Assembly: GCA_963764205.1 (NCBI GenBank)
Contig: CAVXRN010000006.1
Coordinates: 1,674,001 to 1,738,000 of the forward strand
DNA: 64,000 nt
Reading direction: 5' to 3'
Origin: Chersky-840 sp963764205
GTDB taxonomy: Bacteria > Actinomycetota > Acidimicrobiia > Acidimicrobiales > UBA8190
Part shown: positions 25,017 through 34,436 of the stretch, one piece after another
How the letters are laid out: every line of letters begins with the position of its first letter
How positions within the stretch are numbered: the first letter of the stretch is position 1
Translations under genes and position numbers: made by a program
Notes under the pieces: generated by a model
The model's database searches: none
Told to the model about the DNA's origin: nothing
What the model saw: the letters and a program-made list of their open reading frames with translations, nothing else

Positions 25017-25514
25017 ATGGTCGAAGCGACCGACTCGGACACCAATGCGCTACTCGGTCTGCGCGACGACGCTGCCCGATGGCTCCTAGCCCGAGGGATC
25101 GACCAGTGGCGACTGGGCGAGATCCCCTACTCCTGGGAGCGGGGCGGTGACTACTTCGTCTTTGTTCTTTGGCACGGGGAGGAGCGGGTGGGAACGGTCA
25201 CCATCTTGTGGGACGACCCCGTGATCTGGGGCGAGCAGCCCGTCTCATCCGGTTACGTCCATAACCTCATCGTGGCCAGGCCCTTTGGCGGACGGGGCCT
25301 GGGTCTCGGGCTTCTTCAGTGGGCCGAGGATTACGTGGCTGAGTCTGGCAGGGGCCTGGCGAGGCTCGACTGTGGCGCTCGGAGCCGCAAGCTGCGCGAC
25401 CTGTACGAATCAGTGGGCTATCGCTGGGTGCGGGACCAGCAATACCCGTGGCTGGAACCCGACCTGGCGCTCGCGCTCTACGAGAAGGTTCTACGTAACG
25501 ATCGCGCTATTTGA
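25017..25514 (+). CDS. GNAT N-acetyltransferase
   Basis: 165 aa from ATG 25017, chosen for its strong Shine-Dalgarno GGGAGGAG at 25002-25009 (ATG 24996 is in frame too). SGYVHNLIVARPFGGRGLGL is the beta-4/pyrophosphate loop (R-x-x-G-x-G: FGGRGLG), then LQWAEDYVAESG and RLDCGARSRKLRDLYESVGY. N-terminal region contains DQWRLGEIPYSWERGGDYFV. The full fold is present, unlike the truncated GNAT at 22917. Acceptor unknown. Confidence 0.8.
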   Translation: MVEATDSDTNALLGLRDDAARWLLARGIDQWRLGEIPYSWERGGDYFVFVLWHGEERVGTVTILWDDPVIWGEQPVSSGYVHNLIVARPFGGRGLGLGLLQWAEDYVAESGRGLARLDCGARSRKLRDLYESVGYRWVRDQQYPWLEPDLALALYEKVLRNDRAI

Positions 25515-26478
25515 TTCAGGCGGGTAAGGATGGCAAGGGAACCCTGGGAAGCCGGTGACCACCTGCGACCTCACCGCCCACTGAGGGCGATCCGCCCCAG
25601 AGGCTCTCGGCAACAGGATCCAAATCCTTTTCGGCTCTCTGCTGCGATCCACCCCGCCCCAGGCGAGCCGTTAACGGCGACGGACACGTAAACTTGTTAG
25701 ACGTGATGACTAAGCGAGCGAATGCAGAAATTCCTTGTCAGGTCCGCATTACCTGCCCGGACCACGGGGCTGCTTGAACGAAGCACGTGGAAGCCCAGCG
25801 AGGCAGTGGCAATTCGCACACTCGCACGACGAGGGGCATGGGGACAGACTGCATCACGCCGTTATCGAGTGGATTGCGGACGGGCCATGGGAGGCTGACC
25901 CGCACGACGTCGACTAGGGACTAACTCAGGGAGGCCGGGACACGGGTAACTTCCTATCGTCTGGGGCGCTACCCGTGTCCCGCCAGTCCCTTGGGTACTC
26001 CTGGTGCCATGGAGGTGCACCCACCCCCCGGAGTCACCCACCCCTCACGTTATGCCTGCGGATGAGGCGTGTCTATGGGATTCACACGACGGTCACCAAA
26101 CAATCATGCGGGTCCGCGGGACGGGCTGGCGGCGTTCGTGATCACCTACGCCGACGGCACGACGTGGTCGTCGGGGTGGTGGCTGCTTAGGAGCTCGATG
26201 GCATGATCCATCTCCTCCGGGCGGTACTCGGAAAAGTTCGTCCTCGAACCATCCGCGATCGCTCAGCGTCGCGAATATTGCTTGGGTCGCCCGCTGACCG
26301 AATCACTGAAGAACGGCATGCCCCGGTACCGGTCAGATGGGTAAAACCGCCACCCAAACGCTGACCTTGACTGGGTTGACGTGCTCCGCCAGCGCCCTCG
26401 AGTGCGGGTTAGTCGGCGCGAAAACGGAGACCGGTATCACCGGCGGTGTCAACCGGTCGACGGAATAGTCTCGGCGAC
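25515..26478. other. 964-bp stretch without a supported gene
   Basis: It contains the strong hairpin at 25936-25982 and several short open frames with stops. A frame at about 26105-26200 reads AFVITYADGTTWSSGWW, faintly like the small protein at 59924-60151, but it is too short to call. Nothing else recognised. Confidence 0.5.
25936..25982. terminator. Strong 13-bp hairpin, terminator-like or site-specific element
   Basis: CGGGACACGGGTA (25936-25948) and TACCCGTGTCCCG (25970-25982) are perfectly complementary with a 21-nt loop. There is no U-run, so an intrinsic terminator is not certain; a recombination site or a DNA hairpin is possible. It stands in a gene-free region. Confidence 0.5.
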
Positions 26479-27738
26479 TCAGTTGCCGAAGTCCCAGCCC
26501 TCACCTTTCGCGTACTGGCCGAGCACGTTCTTCGCGATCAGGATCCTGTGGACTTCGTCGGGTCCGTCGGCGATGCGCAAGGTGCGCGCTCCAAGGAACA
26601 TCCCGGCGAGCGGGAGGTCGTTCGAGATTCCCGCCGCTCCCCACACCTGGATCGCCCTATCCGCTACCCGCGTATAGGCAGCCGGCACGAAGACCTTGAT
26701 CGCCGAGATATCGGTACGGGCGCCCTGCAGCCCCCCGTCGATCTTCTCGGCGGCGTGCAAGGTCATCAGGCGGGCTGCCTGGATGTCGATGTAGCTGTCG
26801 GCGATGAAGCCCTGGATGAACTGCTTGTCCTGGAGCAACCCGCCGTGGACCTGGCGGGTGCGTGCTCGGTCGACCATGAGATCGAACGCCCGCCACATCT
26901 GCCCGATCGAGTTCATGCAGTGATAGATACGTCCGGCACCGAGGCGATCCTGGGCGGCTTGGTGCCCCTCGCCGACCAGGCCTAGGGTGTTTTGCTTCGG
27001 AACCCGGACGTTCTCGTACTTCACCTCGCAATGGTCGGACTCCGTCTGACCCCAGATCCCGATACCACGCACGATGTTCACGCCCAGAACATTCGTGGGA
27101 ACGATGATCTGGACCATCGGGTCGCCCTTCGTCGGCTGCGCGCCGGCCGCGACAGCCCGGCACATCACGATGAAAAAATCAGCGTCGATGCCGTTGGACG
27201 TGAACCACTTATGGCCATTGATCACCCAGTGGTCGCCGTCCTCGACAGCAGTCGTGGTAAGGGACCGCGGATCTGAGCCCGGGTTGTGCGGCTCAGTCAT
27301 CGAGAAACCCGATTCCATCGTCCCGTCGATGAGCGGCAACAGCCATCGCTGCTTCTGCTCCTCGGTGCCGTACTTGGCCAGGATCGACTGATTTCCCGAG
27401 TTCGGCGCCGCCACCCCAAAGAGCGACGCGGCGCCGATCGCGTAAGCGAGTACCTCGTTCATGTAGGCGTGGGCGAGGAAATCGAGGCCCATCCCGCCGT
27501 ACTCCTTGGGAAGATGCGGTGCCCAGAGACCAGCCTTCTTCACCTTCTCCTTGATCTCAGCCCGCAGCTCGAGCACTTCCCGGCGATGCTCCATCGACTC
27601 GCCCTCCCGGCGAGCCGCCCAGAGCCGCGGTTCGTTTGGCAGAATGTCCTCGTTCACGATCTCGGCAGTGCGACACCGGATGTCGTTGATGCGCTCGTCC
27701 AGCGTCGGGACCGGCCTGCAATTCATCGTCACGACCAA
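26479..27738 (-). CDS. Acyl-CoA dehydrogenase, ACAD10/11-like
   Basis: 419 aa (or 415 aa from ATG 27726). N-domain helical region, then SGFSMTEPHNPGSDPRSL, WVINGHKWFTSNG, QVWGAAGISNDLPLAGMF and the C-terminal IADGPDEVHRILIAKNVLGQ. The 'TEP...GSDPRSL' and 'DGPDEVHR' blocks typify the ACAD10/11/FadE36-like group that acts on bulky or hydroxylated acyl-CoAs. FAD and a catalytic base are expected. Divergent from the flavin monooxygenase across 341 bp. Confidence 0.88.
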   Translation of the reverse strand: MVVTMNCRPVPTLDERINDIRCRTAEIVNEDILPNEPRLWAARREGESMEHRREVLELRAEIKEKVKKAGLWAPHLPKEYGGMGLDFLAHAYMNEVLAYAIGAASLFGVAAPNSGNQSILAKYGTEEQKQRWLLPLIDGTMESGFSMTEPHNPGSDPRSLTTTAVEDGDHWVINGHKWFTSNGIDADFFIVMCRAVAAGAQPTKGDPMVQIIVPTNVLGVNIVRGIGIWGQTESDHCEVKYENVRVPKQNTLGLVGEGHQAAQDRLGAGRIYHCMNSIGQMWRAFDLMVDRARTRQVHGGLLQDKQFIQGFIADSYIDIQAARLMTLHAAEKIDGGLQGARTDISAIKVFVPAAYTRVADRAIQVWGAAGISNDLPLAGMFLGARTLRIADGPDEVHRILIAKNVLGQYAKGEGWDFGN

Positions 27739-28079
27739 ATCCCTCCTTGGCGTTCCCTAGCTTGCTCCAAGCACTGACCACCGAATGTCCGGCAGCGTAC
27801 AACGGTCAGAGACCATCAGAGGGGTGGGACCGACCTGAGCCGCAACACCTTCGCCGCTGGACGGCGGTCATCCGCCGGAGCCGCTCAGGGTGGAGCGGTC
27901 AGAGGGATCGACCCCCGCGCTCGATCCAGGAGAAGCATCGATCTCGGGGTGCTGGCACGACCCTCTCCTGCCGGCTGGCCACCTTGGCGATTCGGCCCAC
28001 CTGAGGAACACTGGGGGTGGGGAGGTCATCTTGGGCGCCGTGAAGATCACTTGCCGTTGACGACCAGACGAACGCGCTT
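27739..28079. other. Divergent promoter region between the acyl-CoA dehydrogenase and monooxygenase genes
   Basis: 341 bp, GC-rich. I see no conserved motif or repeat and no recognisable regulator gene nearby. Confidence 0.4.
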
Positions 28080-29261
28080 ATGGCCGATCCTTCCCCACGA
28101 GTCGCCGGAGACGGGCCTGTGGCGGAACGACACGAGGTAATCGTGGTTGGTGCCGGGTCCGCCGGACTCGCCGCTGCGTTTGGCTTGGGCAAGCGCGGCT
28201 TTGAGACCGTCGTCATCGAAGCTTCGGACGCGGTGGGCGCACGCTGGCGGACAAGATACGCCGAGCTAAGGCTCAACTCGTGGCGCCCGATGTCAAAGCT
28301 GCAAGGTAAGGGCATGTCACGGAGCTGTGGAAGGAATCCCACTCGCGACGACATGGTCGGATATCTGGACGACTTCGCGCACCGCAACCGGATCCGCGTG
28401 CACTTCAACACGGCACTCGTCGAGGTTCAGCGTTCCGATGCCATGTGGCGGCTGGAGACGTCCACCGGCCAGTTGCTTGCTCGCTACCTCGTAATCGCCA
28501 CTGGCTGGGACGCGGTCCCCGTATCTCCACAGTGGCCGGGAAGAGAGACATTCACCCCGGAGCTGATCCATTCGTCCGAGTTCCGGTCCGCCCAGGCGTA
28601 CCGGGATCGAGACGTACTGGTCGTGGGAGCTGGGAACTCAGGCATCGACATTGCTGGCCACCTCGTGAAAGCGGGAGCCCGAGTGACCGTCTCGATGCGT
28701 AGTGCCCCCAACCTCTCGACGCGTGAGGTCATCGGGCTTCCTGGCCAGCCGCTTTTGGTTCTTCTGACCGATCACCTACCAGTCAAGCTCGCCGACCGCT
28801 CCTTCTCGATAGCGCAGCGGATGATGTTCGGAGACCTCCGCCCCTTCGGAATCCCAGACGCTCCCGAGGGCCCATACGCTAGCTATTTGCACCGCGGCAC
28901 TAATCCAGCCGTCGACGACGGCTTTATTGCAGCGCTCAAACGCGGAAGTGCAACCGTGGTCGCCGAAGTGCAGAGTCTTAACGGCGCAGACGTGCTGTTG
29001 GTTGATGGCACTCGCCTTCAGCCCCATGCTGTGATCTGTGCCACGGGCTACCGACGAGGTCTGGAGCCACTGGTCGGTCATTTGGGTGTATTGCAGGCTG
29101 ACGGCGTGCCGATCTGCCATGGAGGTGCTCCCGAACATCCGGCAGCGCCGCGCCTGTACTTCTGCGGTATGTGGGCTCCGTTCAGTGGCCAGATTCGCGT
29201 TGGTCCAATCCACGCCCGGCGCATCGCGCGAGCTGCGGCTCGCGACCGCCGGAGTTCGTGA
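28080..29261 (+). CDS. Flavin-containing monooxygenase (FAD/NADPH)
   Basis: 393 aa. FAD-binding VIVVGAGSAGLAAAFGLGKR at about residues 20-39, a second Rossmann motif VLVVGAGNSGIDIAGHL (NADPH), and the C-terminal ATGYRRGLEPLVG that links the domains. IVVEGxxGxxW-like 'EASDAVGARWRTRY' follows the first. Fits the FMO/Baeyer-Villiger-like single-component group; 393 aa is normal. Substrate unknown; pairs divergently with the acyl-CoA dehydrogenase, which hints at degradation of a ketone-bearing compound (inference). Confidence 0.82.
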   Translation: MADPSPRVAGDGPVAERHEVIVVGAGSAGLAAAFGLGKRGFETVVIEASDAVGARWRTRYAELRLNSWRPMSKLQGKGMSRSCGRNPTRDDMVGYLDDFAHRNRIRVHFNTALVEVQRSDAMWRLETSTGQLLARYLVIATGWDAVPVSPQWPGRETFTPELIHSSEFRSAQAYRDRDVLVVGAGNSGIDIAGHLVKAGARVTVSMRSAPNLSTREVIGLPGQPLLVLLTDHLPVKLADRSFSIAQRMMFGDLRPFGIPDAPEGPYASYLHRGTNPAVDDGFIAALKRGSATVVAEVQSLNGADVLLVDGTRLQPHAVICATGYRRGLEPLVGHLGVLQADGVPICHGGAPEHPAAPRLYFCGMWAPFSGQIRVGPIHARRIARAAARDRRSS

Positions 29262-29417
29262 CGGTTCACGTCCGCAGGTGTGGTGGACGGGTTCTTTGCC
29301 CCAGTTGACTGCCCGTTGAGTCGGCATTGAGCGTGGTTTGACCAGGGCCAACTATCGTTGGACACGCTGTTCGAGCAGTTTCGCTGCGAGCAAGCTAGGA
29401 CCTCAGTTGGAGGCACC

Positions 29418-30416
29418 GTGAGACCGAGCGACTCCCAACCCGTCCTGCAGCGAGCCGGCCGGGTTGCAAGCTGCGTGGCGACGGTCGTCATGGGGGTAGC
29501 AGGCCTGAGCGTGGTGCACAGCCCACCAGCAGTAGCAGCCATCCCAGCTGTGTCGAAGCCGACGACCCTTATCGTTCCCGCATATCAGTATCCGCTCAGC
29601 GCACCCGACACGCTTCAAGGCATCTGGGCGGAGTTGGCGGCTGACCCGCCCCCTGCCGGTAGGGGTTATGTGATCGCCAACCCCTCGAGCGGGCCCGGTT
29701 CGGGTTCGTTCTTCTCCAGCTCGGACTACACCAACTACCTCTATGCCATCGGCCGGGTGCAGTCGGCAGGTTGGACGGTGCTCGGATACACACCAACCGG
29801 GTACGGTACGCGCAGCCTCTCTGCCGTCGAAGCCGGTGTCGCGCTCTGGAAATCCAAATACGGGCCTGGCCAGGTCCGCGCCGGCAAGTTGAAGGCGCCG
29901 GTGACCGGTATCTTCTTCGACACGGCGTGTGCCGGTTTGGCGTGGGCCGGGTCGACGGGCGACGGGTGCGCCAACAGGCCCTGGGGATTCGGCGGATCGC
30001 CCGCAGCGTTCTTCACCCGCCTGACCTCCTACGTGCACAGCAACCTGGGAGGCACTGCGGTCGTCAATCCCGGTGTGCAGCCGCTCGACCCCACCTTCCT
30101 CACGAACCCGGCTGTCGACGACGCCGTCATCGTCTTCGAGAACCAGTACTCGGCGTTCACCGGATCACCTGGTCCTGGCAACGACAACGACGCTGTCAAC
30201 GAGGTGGGCACGATCGTGTGGGACGCCTCCACACTGGGCGAGGAGCAGGTCGTCATGCAGACGGCTCATGCCGACGGATCAAACCTGATCTATGTCACCA
30301 CTGAAGGCGATGACAACTTCTTTTGCCCACCGGGGGACGTGTACACCGGTACGCCTCCCGCGTGCACCTTGTCCGTTCCCAATTACTTCCAGTCAGAGCT
30401 GACCCCCTTTTCTTGA
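29418..30416 (+). CDS. Secreted spherulation-specific family 4 (GH114/PelA-like barrel) protein
   Basis: 332 aa from GTG 29418, supported by GGAGG at 29409-29413. A signal peptide ends near VVHSPPAVAA. The barrel motifs LIVPAYQYP, YVIANPSSGPGSG, WTVLGYTPTGYGTR, VTGIFFDTACAG and AVVNPGVQPLD match spherulin-4-like proteins, thought to be endo-acting hydrolases on amino-sugar polysaccharides. At the edge of the EPS locus, it may process or release the exported polymer. Catalytic acid candidates: D in IFFDT and E in VFENQY. Confidence 0.78.
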   Translation: MRPSDSQPVLQRAGRVASCVATVVMGVAGLSVVHSPPAVAAIPAVSKPTTLIVPAYQYPLSAPDTLQGIWAELAADPPPAGRGYVIANPSSGPGSGSFFSSSDYTNYLYAIGRVQSAGWTVLGYTPTGYGTRSLSAVEAGVALWKSKYGPGQVRAGKLKAPVTGIFFDTACAGLAWAGSTGDGCANRPWGFGGSPAAFFTRLTSYVHSNLGGTAVVNPGVQPLDPTFLTNPAVDDAVIVFENQYSAFTGSPGPGNDNDAVNEVGTIVWDASTLGEEQVVMQTAHADGSNLIYVTTEGDDNFFCPPGDVYTGTPPACTLSVPNYFQSELTPFS

Positions 30417-30480
30417 CTCGCCGGGGTAATTCGGCCCTCTCGGCGCGGGCGCTCAGGACGGCTGCGATAGCTTCTCCCCG

Positions 30481-31005
30481 GTGCGGACAAGACGCCGGGC
30501 CTGGTGGTTCATCGTGCTTGGGGCAGGCGTTGTCTTCCTGGCTCTGACGGCGAGGCTCTTCATCTGGCCGGAGACCAATACACCGCGTCGAGCCGGGGCG
30601 ATCGTCGTTCTGGGTTCCGATACCGTCAACGAGCGGCGGAGGGTCGAGGAGGGGGAGAAGCTGCTCCGGGCGGGTGACGCCCCCGTGCTGGCGATCTCCG
30701 ACGCAGGCCGACGGTGCCCGGTCAACGTGACCGATACGGTCACCTGCTTCTCCCCGAGCCCATCGACCACTCAGGGCGAGGCTCGCTTCATCAGACAAAT
30801 GGCACGACTGCGCCACTGGAACTCGGTGATCGTCGTCTCAGGAAGGCCGCAGGCAACCCGAGCTCGACTACGAATCGAACGCTGCTTCGCCGGCACCCTC
30901 GAGATCGTGGGGGTGGATCCACCGTCGGTTGAGCAGTGGGTGTACGAGATCGCCTACGAGTGGGCCGCCACCACAAAGGCCCTGACCATTCAACGAGGCT
31001 GCTGA
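30481..31005 (+). CDS. YdcF/DUF218-type membrane protein
   Basis: 174 aa starting with GTG; one N-terminal helix (FIVLGAGVVFLALTARLFIW) then the DUF218 fold: GAIVVLGSDTVNERRRVEEG, LRAGDAPVLAISDAG, TTQGEARFIRQMAR and SVIVVSGRPQATRARL. Extracytoplasmic. DUF218 proteins are associated with envelope polysaccharide metabolism. Follows the spherulin-like gene in the same direction. Confidence 0.75.
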   Translation: MRTRRRAWWFIVLGAGVVFLALTARLFIWPETNTPRRAGAIVVLGSDTVNERRRVEEGEKLLRAGDAPVLAISDAGRRCPVNVTDTVTCFSPSPSTTQGEARFIRQMARLRHWNSVIVVSGRPQATRARLRIERCFAGTLEIVGVDPPSVEQWVYEIAYEWAATTKALTIQRGC

Positions 31006-31009
31006 CCCG

Positions 31010-32257
31010 TTACAGCGCTGATACCGATGGGGGATCGGGCCGCGCCGATGGCTCTCCGAGTGCGAAGCCGATGATGGCCCCGAGCGGAAGCATGGCGAAG
31101 AAATACACGATGACATTGCTGGTGATCATCAATCCCAGCGCCGCAATCAAACTCACCAGTCCCGCGTAGCACATCGGCAAACCGGTACGCCGGCCTCTCG
31201 TCCACATGGCTCTGAGCAGTGTGCAAATTGCCACCACGAAGAGCACCAGTCCGATATAGCCAAAGTCATGCCAGATCCGCAGGTAGTCGTCGTGCGGCTC
31301 CGCCGCCTCGATGCCGACGGCTCCCTCATCATTCCGGACATAGTCGGTGGCGCTGCCCGCACCTTGACCCAACCACAGGTTATGGCGCTCGGCGTCTGCC
31401 ACGACCCCGCTCCAGATGACGTTCCTGCCTGCCGTGTTGAGCTCGACGCCCAGGATCTGCGTTTCAGTGCCACCGAAGATCCGTTCGTGGAGAGACGGCA
31501 CGTTCACGACCGCCCACAGGCCGATCAGGACAACGATGGTGATGCGCCCCAATACCGAGACGACAGCGCGGGCGCCGGCGCGTCCCTGCACTGCGACGAA
31601 GACGAGTAATACTGCAGCAATGACCGTTGCCGTCCTGGATTCCGAGAGAGCGATCTCAGCCGCCAGTGCATAGGGCAGCCATCGTGTCCGCCTTCGCTGA
31701 TCCCGACTCATCATGACCACGGACATGATGAGGAGAGCCTCGATAGCGAAGTCTCGGCGCGAATAGACTCCGGCACTATTGTTGAGTCCCTCGAAGTACA
31801 GCGTTACCCCGTACAACGCCACCCGTATCCACCCGACGATGACCAGGAGCTCGGTGAACCGGGCCCCGCTTCCCCTTTGCGCGCTCAGCGCGACGATTGC
31901 GATCGTGCTGAAGAACAGCACATAGACCGCAAGATTCTGCAAGCCTTCCCTGTCGAAATGGTGAAAGAGCGCCGTCACGAGGAATGCCCACACTAGGAAG
32001 ATGGCCAGCGGCAACAGGGCCCGTCGGACGCTCGGCCGATTACTGAACAGCCAGGTCGGGAACAACAACAGGAGTGCGATGATCACTAACACGCCCGTGA
32101 TCAACGCTGTGACACTCGTGCTCGTTGACAGCTTTCCGGAAATGGCGTCGCCGATGAGGAAGATGAGCAGGGCTAGCCACCCGAACAGCGTGATCGGTGG
32201 GGACGACTCGTCGACCTTCAGAGCGTGACTCGCGCTCACGGCGCCTTCATCATTCAT
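31010..32257 (-). CDS. wzy: Wzy-like O-antigen/EPS polymerase
   Basis: 415 aa, about 11-12 hydrophobic segments, starting GWLALLIFLIGDAISG. The periplasmic Wzy_C-type loop AEPHDDYLRIWHDFGYIG, with GAGSATDYVRN before it, is the ligase/polymerase signature (PHN-like EPHDDY). It is the last gene of the long minus operon; the upstream sulfotransferase stop overlaps its ATG. It should polymerise repeat units at the outer face of the membrane. Confidence 0.78.
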   Translation of the reverse strand: MNDEGAVSASHALKVDESSPPITLFGWLALLIFLIGDAISGKLSTSTSVTALITGVLVIIALLLLFPTWLFSNRPSVRRALLPLAIFLVWAFLVTALFHHFDREGLQNLAVYVLFFSTIAIVALSAQRGSGARFTELLVIVGWIRVALYGVTLYFEGLNNSAGVYSRRDFAIEALLIMSVVMMSRDQRRRTRWLPYALAAEIALSESRTATVIAAVLLVFVAVQGRAGARAVVSVLGRITIVVLIGLWAVVNVPSLHERIFGGTETQILGVELNTAGRNVIWSGVVADAERHNLWLGQGAGSATDYVRNDEGAVGIEAAEPHDDYLRIWHDFGYIGLVLFVVAICTLLRAMWTRGRRTGLPMCYAGLVSLIAALGLMITSNVIVYFFAMLPLGAIIGFALGEPSARPDPPSVSAL

Positions 32258-33246
32258 TCGGACGTCGTCCTCGAATCCTCAGATCCTAATGCGCTCCCGA
32301 TCACCCGGTATCCGTAGGCGACGAGGAGCGGAAACGTGATGGCCGTGACAACGGCCTTGTCACCCCGACCCATGCGGACTCGCCATTCTTGGTCAGGCTC
32401 CAGACGCACGCGCCCGCCCTGATACCGGACGGGGTTTCCACCCAAGGTGTGATGCGGAAGGAACTCAAAGGAGCGGTTGTCGTCGTCCCAGGAGCCGTCC
32501 CCGCCCCATTGGCCCCCGGCGAAGTGCCGGATCGCCTCCAATTCCTCACCGGGCCGAGCCACGAGACTCTCGTATTTCACCAGTCTCCGCTCCGGCGCTC
32601 GAATGACGAGGTTGAGGAGTGCGTTCTTCACGTCCCAGGTGACGGCGCTACGCATGGGGGACCAGGTGGGCATGTACATGGGCTCGGCGTTGGTGCTCCG
32701 AACAACTTCCGGCCTGATGATCCGCGTCTTTGTGTTGGAATAGGCGACACCTCGGCTGTCACGAACAAGGTGCACGACGCGGAGGTCGATTCCCCGTACG
32801 CCGCGCAACACGTACGCATAGGAGGGATCCTTGGTCGAGTCCACGACGATCCGCGCACCCGAGGTCTCTCGTATCGCGGCATACAGCCGCCCGAGACGCT
32901 CGCGGTGTGCCTCCAGATCAGAGTCGGCACGCCAGGTCGAGCGCAGAAGGTGGCGCGCCATCGACCGGTGTCGTGCCACCATCCAGTCTGCGTCGATCAT
33001 GGCGTCCACGTCGAGCGATGCCCAGCCCCCATAGGCGCACTCGCCCACCGCAATCCAAAACTGGCACTGCGATATGGGCTCGCCGCACCCGCACAACTGG
33101 TCTGTCTTGAGCGCCTGCCACAGCGTACGGAGCTCACCGACCGAGACGACCCCGTCGTAGCTCCCCAAGATGGCCGACAGCGCCGTGCTCCCACTTCGGC
33201 TGTCGCCGCCGATGTACAGCACGGTCGTCGTCCCGTCGGCGTGCAC
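32254..33246 (-). CDS. Sulfotransferase
   Basis: 330 aa from GTG 33246, one base after the GT4 stop; the longer open frame is rejected since it overlaps that gene. The 5'-PSB loop is GGDSRSGSTALSAILG and the 3'-phosphate site RVVHLVRDSRGVAYSNTK; the C-terminal region carries YESLVARPGEELEAI. These define PAPS-dependent sulfotransferases. Two CxC/CxxxxxC groups (LCGCGEPISQC) are extra. It should transfer sulfate to EPS sugars or to a lipid-linked intermediate. Confidence 0.85.
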   Translation of the reverse strand: MHADGTTTVLYIGGDSRSGSTALSAILGSYDGVVSVGELRTLWQALKTDQLCGCGEPISQCQFWIAVGECAYGGWASLDVDAMIDADWMVARHRSMARHLLRSTWRADSDLEAHRERLGRLYAAIRETSGARIVVDSTKDPSYAYVLRGVRGIDLRVVHLVRDSRGVAYSNTKTRIIRPEVVRSTNAEPMYMPTWSPMRSAVTWDVKNALLNLVIRAPERRLVKYESLVARPGEELEAIRHFAGGQWGGDGSWDDDNRSFEFLPHHTLGGNPVRYQGGRVRLEPDQEWRVRMGRGDKAVVTAITFPLLVAYGYRVIGSALGSEDSRTTSE

Positions 33247-33247
33247 G

Positions 33248-34432
33248 TCAGGCCTTGAGGCATGCGCAGAGGGAGGCCATGGCCCGTGCCGCCGTCGCAC
33301 GTGAAGACCAGTGCTCCGCTGTCTCGGTGCGCACCGTCGCCGGCACGAGGGTTGGTGCCTCTCGAATACGGTCGGCGAGACGGCGCGCAAAGGACTGCGC
33401 GTCGTGCGGGTCGACGATGTCGCCGATGTCGAGGCTCGTGACGAGATCCAGGGCCGACCCGACCTTCGACGAGGTGACTTGCGGGAGACCCGCGACCAGC
33501 GCCTCCATGCACACCGCGCCCCATGGGTCTTCCAGAGAGGCAAGCACGAAGATGTCCGCCGCTGCGTAGAACCTCGGCAAGCTCGCCGGCTGCACGAAGC
33601 CGGTCCGCCCCACCCGGATCTCGGGGTGCGCGCCCGCCCACCGGTCTACATCGGCGCCCAGCGGTCCCGATCCGACGATGAGGACGCTCCAGGGCGGGAC
33701 ATCGTGGAGCTCGTCGAGTGCGGAGAAGGCGGCGAGCAACTCCGGTATGCCCTTACGGCTATCGAGTCGTCCGACGAAGAGCAGTACCGCACCCCGAAGA
33801 GCGAGCTCGCGGCGCGTCTCCTCGCGCCCCACGGCGCGTTGCTCGTCCACGGCGCCCCTCCACCAGAGGGTGTCGATCGCAGTCATCCCGAGATCCACGC
33901 GCTCTCGAGACACGCCGTAGCTCGCCAGGGACCGAGCGGACTCCAGCCCGGTGGCCCAGACCCGGGAGGCTCGCCTCAGCAGCATGGTGCGTCTCAGGGT
34001 GCGGAGTCGCCCCGAGCCGTCGGTGTTCGGAACCCCCTCCCACCAGACAATGAGGTGTCGACTGCGTCGAAGGCAAGACAATGCCGCCCACATCGTCCGC
34101 ACTCCGAGTTCACCGGACACCACGATGTCGGGCCGGAACCGCTCGAGGATGCCGAGCGTATTGACCGGGACATGGAGCACGCGTCTCTCGAATCGCCGTT
34201 GACGCACCAAGGGGCGCGAGACCATCAGGCCGCGGGACACGACCCAGTCGAAGCGGAAGTCGCTGGTATCGATCATCCACTCGCGATCGGGCTCACGCTC
34301 CGTGTCGAACACGACAAGGAGGTGGCAGCGCGAGGCAAGGTCGTTCAAGAACTCGGTTCGATACGGTGCCGGTGCGTTGGTAAGCAGGGCAACACGGGGC
34401 ACATCACCGGCGGGTTGCACGGTCGGTGTCAC
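33248..34432 (-). CDS. GT4 glycosyltransferase
   Basis: 394 aa from GTG 34432, which begins 5 bp after the flippase C-terminus. N-terminal RVALLTNAPAPYRTEFLNDL; nucleotide-sugar end: LLFVGRLDSRKGIPELLAAF, ADIFVLASLEDPWGAVCMEA (E-x7-E motif) and AGLPQVTSSKVGSALDLV. Belongs to the WcaC/WbnH-like GT4 group. Likely adds an internal sugar to the repeat unit. Confidence 0.87.
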   Translation of the reverse strand: MTPTVQPAGDVPRVALLTNAPAPYRTEFLNDLASRCHLLVVFDTEREPDREWMIDTSDFRFDWVVSRGLMVSRPLVRQRRFERRVLHVPVNTLGILERFRPDIVVSGELGVRTMWAALSCLRRSRHLIVWWEGVPNTDGSGRLRTLRRTMLLRRASRVWATGLESARSLASYGVSRERVDLGMTAIDTLWWRGAVDEQRAVGREETRRELALRGAVLLFVGRLDSRKGIPELLAAFSALDELHDVPPWSVLIVGSGPLGADVDRWAGAHPEIRVGRTGFVQPASLPRFYAAADIFVLASLEDPWGAVCMEALVAGLPQVTSSKVGSALDLVTSLDIGDIVDPHDAQSFARRLADRIREAPTLVPATVRTETAEHWSSRATAARAMASLCACLKA

Positions 34433-34436
34433 GGGG

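Noticed and set aside
25704..25778. Small frame MTKRANAEIPCQVRITCPDH
   Set aside because: Stops after about 24 codons and has no clear partner; may be a relic but not supportable.
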